From Nitrospinaceae bacterium (lineage in GTDB: Bacteria; Nitrospinota; Nitrospinia; Nitrospinales; VA-1), in NCBI GenBank assembly GCA_029261675.1, contig JAJDBA010000142.1, positions 1 to 35,595 on the forward strand: a stretch of DNA of 35,595 nt. The letters are read 5' to 3'. Below are positions 21,035 through 26,851 of the stretch, one piece after another. A program made the position numbers and the translations under genes. Under the pieces are notes generated by a model that worked only from the letters and a program-made list of their open reading frames with translations, was not told the DNA's origin and searched no databases. Positions within the stretch are counted from its first letter, which is position 1. Every line of letters starts with the position of its first letter.

Positions 21035-21085
21035 CCCCACAAAGTGGGGTTAATTTCCCGTGGCTTGCCACGTCTGTTAAATAAA
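21031..21085 (-). repeat. 55-bp hairpin repeat, copy 1
   Basis: Contains a perfect 8-bp stem AACCCCAC-AAA-GTGGGGTT (21033-21051) and a second small palindrome CGTGGCTTGCCACG. Its reverse complement matches 26788-26842 along most of its length. It covers the end of the tail-completion gene and the following leader. Two more short stems occupy 21100-21170, so the 144-bp gap before the tail-tube gene is filled with repeat-like DNA. Confidence 0.7.
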
Positions 21086-21178
21086 AATATTTTTGGGATA
21101 CCCCGTCTACTCGTGGCGGGGTTGTTCAATAATAAAAATTGCAAGGGCGCTCTACTCTTGCGGCTTGAGGAAAATTTT

Positions 21179-22222
21179 ATGACAACCAAACGAATCACCA
21201 CAGGGTGGCGCGGGTTTTCTACAGCAAAGGAATCCGCTTATGGAACTCCGACAGCTCTGGCTACCGCCTTCAATTTTGAAGGACCGATCACCGATGTTCA
21301 GCCCAATGAAATACAAACCGATGAAAATGAAATAACCGGACTCAATGAACTAGCGATGCAGGAAATTCTCAATTGGAAACTCGACGGCAGTCATCAACAG
21401 CGCGCTATGCCACATAACATGGCTCATTTCCTATCGATGGTTATGGGTAAAGTGACCACCGATCAGCCAGATAATACTAATGACCCCACCGTGTATCGGC
21501 ACTATATCGAGCGTGATTTAGTGAACATTGTATTGCCTTCTTTGACAATGGTGGAATATGACGGAATCGCCGCAAAACGTTTTAGTGGATTGTTCGGGAA
21601 ATCCGTAAAAATTAGCGGTGAACGTGGGGATTTTGTGAAACTCGAAGCTCAGTTCGGCGGTATGGGTAAAGAAGAATCCAATTCAGATTCCAAACCTACT
21701 GTTGCGGGAGAATCTTATCTGCGTTACGGCGATGTTAATTTTATCCGTGGAGGATCGCTTTCTGGGTCTGTTGGTAGTGGTGACTTGGCTGTTGGCGGTT
21801 CTCCCACTTCGCTGCAAGGAGATTTGCAATCGTTTGAATGGACTATCGATAACCAGGCACAAACCATTTATGAAATGGGTGACAGCAGCAGTTATGTATC
21901 TCGGGTGGAGCGTGGTGATAAATTCAATCAGAGCTTATCCGCAGTATTTGAAATGCAGGACGATACTCATAAAACGGGACTGATCAATGGCAGCGAATAT
22001 GTGATGAATATACCGATTACTGGAGCTGTAATTGCAGATGGAGTGGGATCTTATAATTTCTCCTGCGATATTATTTTTCCTAAAGTGGTTTATAAAGAAG
22101 CCAAAAAAGACCGAGATGGAGAAATCGTTACAGTGAACGCAGAATTTCAAGTACTTGAAGATACAACCTATGGTTCTGTGATTGTAAAAATCATCAACGA
22201 ACAGGCCGCTTACTTAAGCTAA
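21179..22222 (+). CDS. Phage major tail tube protein
   Basis: 347 residues from the ATG at 21179, chosen because TGAGGA lies 8 nt upstream; the same frame runs back to a GTG at 21044 through the repeat DNA and is not credible. It begins TTKRITTGWRGFSTAKESAYG, a common opening of tail tube proteins ('G..tSYGT'). It is rich in Gly/Ser/Thr and beta-strand patterns, with no membrane or catalytic motif. It lies directly before the tail chaperones, as expected for the tube subunit of a long non-contractile tail. Confidence 0.8.
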   Translation: MTTKRITTGWRGFSTAKESAYGTPTALATAFNFEGPITDVQPNEIQTDENEITGLNELAMQEILNWKLDGSHQQRAMPHNMAHFLSMVMGKVTTDQPDNTNDPTVYRHYIERDLVNIVLPSLTMVEYDGIAAKRFSGLFGKSVKISGERGDFVKLEAQFGGMGKEESNSDSKPTVAGESYLRYGDVNFIRGGSLSGSVGSGDLAVGGSPTSLQGDLQSFEWTIDNQAQTIYEMGDSSSYVSRVERGDKFNQSLSAVFEMQDDTHKTGLINGSEYVMNIPITGAVIADGVGSYNFSCDIIFPKVVYKEAKKDRDGEIVTVNAEFQVLEDTTYGSVIVKIINEQAAYLS

Positions 22223-22239
22223 TAAAAGGAGATACCCGA

Positions 22240-22635
22240 GTGAAAGTTAATTTGAACCCAGGTGTTACAAATATAGAAATCCCTTACGGAGAAGTGAAAG
22301 TGGTGCTGGTGTTGAGGAGTACCTCCTCTGAAGAATTTTGTCATTTTTTAAAGTCGCGTTTTAAGTTTGGAACAGGCGGTGGTGTCATGGAAGACCAATC
22401 TTCATCTGCACGCATTGATTTTATTGATCAATTATTGCTCGACATTAAAGTTAAAGATAAAGAGGGAAATATTGGCGAAGCCGTTTTTACAGATTCCGAA
22501 AGTGGAGAAGAAAAACCTTTAACCCCTGAGACTCCCGATTGGAAGAAATATGTGTTGCCGTCTTTCAAGCACGCGGCGGCTGTTGTTTTTGAAGGGGTCA
22601 GCGCAAAAATGGAAAACGCCGTTTTAAAAAACTGA
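22240..22635 (+). CDS. Tail assembly chaperone, short form (gpG-like)
   Basis: 131 residues beginning at GTG 22240 with AAGGAG upstream. Acidic, mostly helical after residue 70. Position between tube and tape measure, and a translational slip site at its very end, identify it as the G-type tail chaperone that coats the tape measure during tail assembly. The last sense codons TTA AAA AAC are followed by TGA. A minor -1 product continues to 22922. Confidence 0.8.
   Translation: MKVNLNPGVTNIEIPYGEVKVVLVLRSTSSEEFCHFLKSRFKFGTGGGVMEDQSSSARIDFIDQLLLDIKVKDKEGNIGEAVFTDSESGEEKPLTPETPDWKKYVLPSFKHAAAVVFEGVSAKMENAVLKN
22626..22632 (+). promoter_or_regulatory. -1 ribosomal frameshift slippery site
   Basis: Heptamer A AAA AAC in the correct X XXY YYZ phase, immediately before the zero-frame TGA (22633-22635). 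Slipping one base back gives CTG ATC AGC TAC and stays open to 22922. This is the layout of lambda G/GT. Confidence 0.8.
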
Positions 22636-22922
22636 TCAGCTACTTTCAGGACAATGTGCCCGAGCTGGAAGTAGCGTACCAAAATTTTTTAAATCGAGTT
22701 TATGAAGAAACGGATAATCCCGAATGGAATATTGAAAACCACCCGACACGAAAAATTCTATCTCGTTATACAAATGGTTTCCGAAACTGGGTGAACTATC
22801 TTGAAAGTATGCTTTTACTTAAAAAGGGTGGCTATCCGTTTGGCAAGAACGACTTGGATATTGTGGATTGGAAAGCCTTGGCTTTGATGGAGCAAATTCA
22901 AGGTAAAAGCCAACAGATTTGA
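22632..22922 (+). CDS. Tail assembly chaperone, T extension (gpGT-like)
   Basis: About 96 residues reached by -1 frameshifting at 22626-22632, giving a fused chaperone of about 227 residues. The domain is helical (VAYQNFLNRVYEETDNPEWN, then WVNYLESMLLL, then IVDWKALALMEQIQG). A separate GTG at 22656 exists in the frame, but no ribosome site precedes it, and the open frame continues upstream exactly to the slip site, so expression as a fusion is favoured. In lambda the T part contacts the tail tube protein. Confidence 0.75.
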   Translation: MISYFQDNVPELEVAYQNFLNRVYEETDNPEWNIENHPTRKILSRYTNGFRNWVNYLESMLLLKKGGYPFGKNDLDIVDWKALALMEQIQGKSQQI

Positions 22923-22931
22923 ACAGGTAGT

Positions 22932-23210
22932 TTAAAAAATTTTTTTAAAAAAGTTGAAATAATAAACTGTTAAAGAAATATAAAATCCAAAATGAGGTAG
23001 CCAGGCCCAAACGGGTGGGGGTGTATCGCTATTGAACCATTCACTATTATTAGGAAAAATGATAACTAAACTTATAAGCGAAACAATAGCCATTGCCTTC
23101 ATCCAGAATTCATTTTTTGGTGCGGGTTCTTTTATACCGCACCGTGGGCAAAATAAAGCTTCTTGGGCGACTTGCTTTTGGCAGTTTTTACAGGGAAAGA
23201 GGAAGTTCAT
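22932..23210 (-). CDS. Zinc-ribbon membrane protein 1
   Basis: 92 residues. N-terminal zinc ribbon CKNCQKQVAQEALFCPRCGI (two CxxC knuckles), then a basic linker and two transmembrane helices (about 33-52 and 68-88). It runs against the phage late genes, convergent with the tail chaperone. Predicted: cytosolic ribbon on a membrane anchor. No function known; similar ribbon-TM architecture in the next three genes argues for a related set acquired as an accessory cassette. Confidence 0.7.
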   Translation of the reverse strand: MNFLFPCKNCQKQVAQEALFCPRCGIKEPAPKNEFWMKAMAIVSLISLVIIFPNNSEWFNSDTPPPVWAWLPHFGFYISLTVYYFNFFKKIF

Positions 23211-23306
23211 TTTTTGTTTGAATAATTAGTTAATGGTTGAAAAATATTCTGTGAAATATATTAATTTATAGTTTCGCAAAGAAATACTCTATTGAGTTCG
23301 ATCTAA

Positions 23307-23702
23307 TTATTTTTGGTGGAGGTACCATACCCAACCGCATAAATTTATTATCAAAAATATATTACCTAAAAATTCGAAAAAGGGACTCCAGCGAAACCAG
23401 ACATCGTAATTTGCTATCAATAAAAATGTAAATAAAATTTGAGAAACAAATATATTGGTTTTTAGGTTTTCCTGGATGTCTGGATTGCGGATACCACAAT
23501 TTGGACATACATAAGCTTTTTGGAATACATCGGTTTCACAAGTTCTACAAGGTATTAAGGGGCTTGTGATTTTAGTTTTTCCTAATGAAGAGCTGTCTAA
23601 GTTACTTTGGACGATTTTAGGAATGGGTATTCCGCAGTTGGGACAGGTCACGGCTTTATCACTGATTTCTTTTCCGCATTCTTTACAGGGAGTTAATGGC
23701 AT
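23307..23702 (-). CDS. Double zinc-ribbon membrane protein 2
   Basis: 131 residues. First ribbon CKECGKEISDKAVTCPNCGI (6-25), second ribbon CRTCETDVFQKAYVCPNCGI (about 53-72), then two hydrophobic helices (about 84-102 and 109-127). The first ribbon is nearly identical to that of the frameshifted gene at 23751-24046, showing duplication. No strong ribosome site. Role unknown. Confidence 0.7.
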   Translation of the reverse strand: MPLTPCKECGKEISDKAVTCPNCGIPIPKIVQSNLDSSSLGKTKITSPLIPCRTCETDVFQKAYVCPNCGIRNPDIQENLKTNIFVSQILFTFLLIANYDVWFRWSPFFEFLGNIFLIINLCGWVWYLHQK

Positions 23703-23750
23703 TTATATTAGGTAATTTATTAAAAAGGAATTTACTTTTTATGGCATATA

Positions 23751-24046
23751 TCATTTAACAAAAATTGAAAAAAGCAATACTAGAACCACCATTGAAAAAA
23801 ATATATTAAATAGTGTATTGCATTCATGACAGGGGAAATAGGTTCCACAGGTGTCACAAAACCTTTGTCCATATTTTATTGAAGTACGGCACTTTCTACA
23901 GAAAACGGGAAGGGGCTTAAAATATAGCCCCTTAGATTTTTCGGGGGGGGGTATTTCATCCGCGGGATAGGTATCCCGCAGTTGGGGCAAGTCACGGCTT
24001 TATCACTGATTTCTTTTCCGCATTCATTGCATGGAATCAAGGCCAC
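23751..24046 (-). pseudogene. Zinc-ribbon membrane gene 3, split at a nine-G run
   Basis: From GTG 24044-24046 (AGGAG upstream) the frame reads VALIPCNECGKEISDKAVTC, then PNCGIPIPRMKYPPP, and would end at 23876 after 56 residues. In another frame, EKSKGLYFKPLPVFCRKC..FCDTCGTYFPC followed by one transmembrane helix runs to 23751. The frames meet at a run of nine G (23943-23951, plus strand); ten G would join them into a double-ribbon membrane protein of the same type as gene 2. Either phase-variable, decayed, or a base-count error. Confidence 0.65.
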
Positions 24047-24118
24047 CTAGCTAAACTCCTTTTTGATTAAGAAAAGGAAGAAGACAATAAAATCATATTT
24101 TATTCAGAGCTATAGCAA

Positions 24119-24229
24119 TCAGAACCATGTGCCGCAATGAACACAAATGGAATGTCTTTCTTTTACTTTGCCTTTGCATTTTCTACATAAGTCTTCGTTG
24201 TCGTTGATGAACCATTGCCAGAGTGCCAT
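24119..24229 (-). pseudogene. Truncated tandem copy of zinc-ribbon gene 4
   Basis: A 36-codon frame beginning MALWQWFINDNEDLCRKCKG and stopping at TGA after the second ribbon half (HCGTWF). It matches the intact neighbour at 24234-24434 closely for about 109 bp but has lost the linker and transmembrane part. Likely a by-product of the tandem duplication. The stretch 24047-24118 upstream of gene 3 contains nothing else. Confidence 0.6.
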
Positions 24230-24435
24230 AGAGTTAACTGGAATAAAATTCAATTATATAGAGCAGTACAATTACTAGAATAAGAACAACAAATGTAAGG
24301 GTCCTTTTATTTGCTTCAGTGCAAGGGAACCATGTGCTGCAATGAACGCAAATGGAATGTCTTTCTTTTACCTTGCCTTTACATTTTCTGCAAAGATCGT
24401 CATTGTCATTGATGAACCATTGCCAAAGTGCCATG
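24122..24435. repeat. Direct duplication, two ~109-bp units
   Basis: Units 24122-24230 and 24327-24435 align without gaps with scattered substitutions (about a dozen by eye), many in third codon positions. A second duplicated block links 23627-23690 with 23970-24033 (zinc-ribbon coding). Together they show repeated local duplication in this cassette. Confidence 0.75.
24234..24434 (-). CDS. Zinc-ribbon membrane protein 4
   Basis: 66 residues from ATG 24432-24434 (AGGG 7 nt upstream); the frame extends to 24476 without a site. N-terminal amphipathic MALWQWFINDNDD, then ribbon CRKCKGKVKERHSICVHCST, then one transmembrane helix (about 45-62). First gene of the minus-strand cassette, divergent from the tape-measure gene with a 64-bp gap that must hold promoters for both or be read through. 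Function unknown. Confidence 0.65.
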   Translation of the reverse strand: MALWQWFINDNDDLCRKCKGKVKERHSICVHCSTWFPCTEANKRTLTFVVLILVIVLLYIIEFYSS

Positions 24436-24498
24436 GGATGCCCTGAAAAATTCTGTTTACCTTGATTATATAACAAAAATTTGGATTAAGGATTGAAA

Positions 24499-25650
24499 AT
24501 GGTTACTTCGACTACGGTTAATACAAAAATTATTGTAAATTTTGAAGATAAATTTACTGAAGCGGCCTGTCAGGCTGTTGAAACTTATAGGAAATGCCTG
24601 GAGAATGCCTTCAAACTTCAAAAACAAACTCCATCTTCATTTTTGGAAAATGCAACGAAAGGGATTGAGCAATTTTCTAAATCGGTAAATGGGTTTAAAA
24701 AAGATAGTGATCAGGTTTTGCGAGAAATGGTTCGGATCCAAAAACAAAGTGAAGAAGCCGCGCCATCGGTAGATCTTTTTTCACAAGCCTTTGCAAGGCT
24801 TGAAGAAGATGCGATTAAAGTAAATACTATTTTATTGGGATTAGCCATCCCAACTGCAATTGTGGGGTTTATTGCTCTTCCTCCTCAAATACAGACTGTA
24901 ATGGCATCTTTAACTCTTTTATATGCCACTTGGAAAATAGGCCAAAGTTTGCCTGAGTGGAGAGTGAGAGATAAACCGATTGATGAATATTTAAAAACGG
25001 TGAGCGATTCCTTTGAAAACCTTGCCAGCGCAAAGCCTCTTGAGCTGCAAATTATTTCTCAGGATATTTCTGTGCAGTTGAGCGAGGTCGAAAGGCTTAA
25101 AAGACAGTTTGAAGCACAAAGAGGGCTTTTTCTTCACTTGAATCTGGACGATAAAGCAACGGATGAAGCTTTAAATGTTCGTAATAAACTGGAAAAGACT
25201 TTTAAAGACCCTATCACTCAAATTATAAAAGTTGAAGAAGTACAAGCTAGGATGACTTTTAGAAAATCACCGAATCCATCAGATTTAGGCGACAGTGGTG
25301 GTGATTCTTCTGGTAGTTCCAGCGGATCGGGTGACTCTGGTGGTGGTTTTGATGGTTCTTCTGTCAATCCGGGTGGATTTGATACTTTCCCTTCGTTTTC
25401 TGCAGGTATTGACCGCGTGCCCCGCGATATGCTGGCGATGATCCATAAAGACGAAACGGTTCTCACCAAAAGCGAAGCGGAAGAGCGGCGGCGTGGCAAC
25501 TCGGGTGGGCTGGCTATTCAACGTGTGAGTATTAATATGAATATGCCCGACTCTTTTAATCCTTCAAACATGAAACGGCAAGATTTTCGTCAGTTCGCTA
25601 TGAAGTTGCAAGACGAATTGCACCGCCTCGACAGAAGAAGGTCCTTATAA
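24499..25650 (+). CDS. Short tail tape measure protein
   Basis: 383 residues from ATG 24499 (AAGGA upstream). The N-terminal 115 residues are helical and coiled-coil-like. A hydrophobic segment (about 112-155) contains IPTAIVGFIALPP. More coiled coil follows, then a Gly/Ser-rich linker (about 265-300) and the typical tape-measure C-terminus FSAGIDRVPRDMLAMIHKDE with TVLTKSEAEERR. It sets tail length and is ejected with DNA. It is very short for the family; by the usual scaling it predicts a tail of only some 50-60 nm. Separated from its chaperones by the zinc-ribbon cassette. Confidence 0.8.
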   Translation: MVTSTTVNTKIIVNFEDKFTEAACQAVETYRKCLENAFKLQKQTPSSFLENATKGIEQFSKSVNGFKKDSDQVLREMVRIQKQSEEAAPSVDLFSQAFARLEEDAIKVNTILLGLAIPTAIVGFIALPPQIQTVMASLTLLYATWKIGQSLPEWRVRDKPIDEYLKTVSDSFENLASAKPLELQIISQDISVQLSEVERLKRQFEAQRGLFLHLNLDDKATDEALNVRNKLEKTFKDPITQIIKVEEVQARMTFRKSPNPSDLGDSGGDSSGSSSGSGDSGGGFDGSSVNPGGFDTFPSFSAGIDRVPRDMLAMIHKDETVLTKSEAEERRRGNSGGLAIQRVSINMNMPDSFNPSNMKRQDFRQFAMKLQDELHRLDRRRSL

Positions 25651-26030
25651 CGGCTAACCGCCGTTGGCTATTGGTCGATTCCCATAAAGCAGAAGGTATC
25701 ATCAAGCCTTTAACTTTAGGTTTGCTCCTTGTTAGAGAGTCCTTTGTATAACTTTGTCATCCTTCGATGAACTCAGGATGACGATTTAAAAATCCTTCAA
25801 ATGCGTGTCATGCTGAGCCGTCACCCTGAGCTTGTCGAAGGGTGAAGAATCTCGTCATTGCAAATACTTCTACAGGTTCCGTTAAGTAACCCAGAATAAA
25901 CTTTGATGCAGGTGTTCACGAGGCAATCTGGATCGCCGCGCTCGTTTCACTCACTCGCGATGATGTTCTGTGTTTAAAGGGATTAATCGTTTAAAAAAAT
26001 AGTGAAAAATTTTGAATTTGGAGTTTGGTT
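25651..26030. repeat. Non-coding gap with REP-like palindromes
   Basis: No gene. Contains GTCATCC..GGATGAC (25756-25782) and TCACCCT..AGGGTGA (25821-25845, core GAGCTTGTCGAAGGG), two variants of one palindromic family. Also present are pieces of a GTCATTGC..GAGGCAATCTGGATCGCC type repeat (25853-25861 and 25919-25970), separated by unrelated DNA. Such elements are dispersed in many genomes and here sit inside the tail operon. Confidence 0.65.
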
Positions 26031-26405
26031 ATGAGTTTTGGTTTTTATTTTCCAACTAAGGCAGCGCCTACGGCTCAATGGGTGCCTGCTACTTTGCCGG
26101 ACCACCCGGCGGTTGAACCTGTAGATTTTCCTGAACAGATCACTTCGGTTACTTCTGGCGGTACGCTATATGTCCAGGAAAAAGGCAATAAACTGGAGAC
26201 GTTTTCGCTTTCTTTCAGTCGCGTCAGTCAGACGGATCGAGACTCGGCATTGGCGTTTTTCGAAGCGGTTAAAAAATCGTTCAACAGTTTTGAATATGAA
26301 GATAGAACCGGGGCCTTGCACACGGTTCGGTGGATGAACCTTTTCGATTTCCAATTGGTTGTTTTTGGAAAATATTCGGGATCGATTGAATTACGCAAAC
26401 AATGA
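26031..26405 (+). CDS. Phage minor tail / distal tail-like protein
   Basis: 124 residues from ATG 26031 with GGAG 7 nt upstream (a TTG at 26025 is also in frame). Soluble, beta-rich, opening SFGFYFPTKAAPTAQWVPAT; the segment TLYVQEKGNKLETFSLSFSR and the end FQLVVFGKYSGSIELRK resemble small tail-tip components located just after the tape measure. No enzymatic motif. Assignment mainly by position. Confidence 0.55.
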   Translation: MSFGFYFPTKAAPTAQWVPATLPDHPAVEPVDFPEQITSVTSGGTLYVQEKGNKLETFSLSFSRVSQTDRDSALAFFEAVKKSFNSFEYEDRTGALHTVRWMNLFDFQLVVFGKYSGSIELRKQ

Positions 26406-26421
26406 GTAACAGGAGACAGTG

Positions 26422-26739
26422 ATGATGGATTGGAGTACTTGCAAGTTAGAAGATTTTTCGCTTGAAGTCGATGTAGAAGAAATTCAAGAAATTGGACAAC
26501 GACAAATGTTCCCGGTACGGGTTTTTTATAAAGACGGGTCTCTTGCTTTTCTTACATCGGTTCCTATTCGATCGGAATTTTATTTGCAACTTCGGCAACG
26601 AGAAGACTGGAAAGAAAAATTAATGACGATTTTAAACCAACGTGTAAAAAATGAAATCGCTGAAAAGATTCGTTGCCAACAAATGGCCATCGATGACAAA
26701 TTGGAGTTTATGGAGTCGGGCCGTAACACCATCGTTTGA
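26422..26739 (+). CDS. Hypothetical phage tail-region protein
   Basis: 105 residues from ATG 26422, 6 nt after AGGAG; adjacent ATG 26425 and GTG 26419 are alternatives. Acidic N-terminal half (LEDFSLEVDVEEIQEI), helical basic C-terminal half. No recognisable domain. Sits between two tail-tip genes, same strand, so likely a small tail assembly or baseplate part. Confidence 0.5.
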   Translation: MMDWSTCKLEDFSLEVDVEEIQEIGQRQMFPVRVFYKDGSLAFLTSVPIRSEFYLQLRQREDWKEKLMTILNQRVKNEIAEKIRCQQMAIDDKLEFMESGRNTIV

Positions 26740-26787
26740 AAATTTTTAAATGAACGCCCTCAAGGAAATGAGTATCCAAAGAATATT

Positions 26788-26842
26788 TTTATTTAACAGG
26801 CGTACCAAGCCACTGGTAATTAAACCCACTTTGTGGGATTAA
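26788..26842 (+). repeat. 55-bp hairpin repeat, copy 2
   Basis: TTTATTTAACAG..CAAGCCAC..AATTAAACCCACTTTGTGGGATTAA. It matches the reverse complement of 21031-21085, with stems TACCA/TGGTA and ACCCAC-TTT-GTGGG. It fills the gap before the large tail gene, ending just at its ribosome site (AAGG). Confidence 0.7.
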
Positions 26843-26851
26843 GGTAATTTG

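Noticed and set aside
21044-21178. Extended N-terminus of the tail tube protein
   Set aside because: It would be translated from hairpin repeat DNA; a good ribosome site precedes ATG 21179.
23032-23229. Plus-strand open frame opposite zinc-ribbon gene 1
   Set aside because: Antisense shadow of a gene with clear CxxC motifs.
22932-24480. CRISPR-like direct repeats
   Set aside because: The repeats are two coding duplications of different lengths, not short regular repeats with unique spacers.
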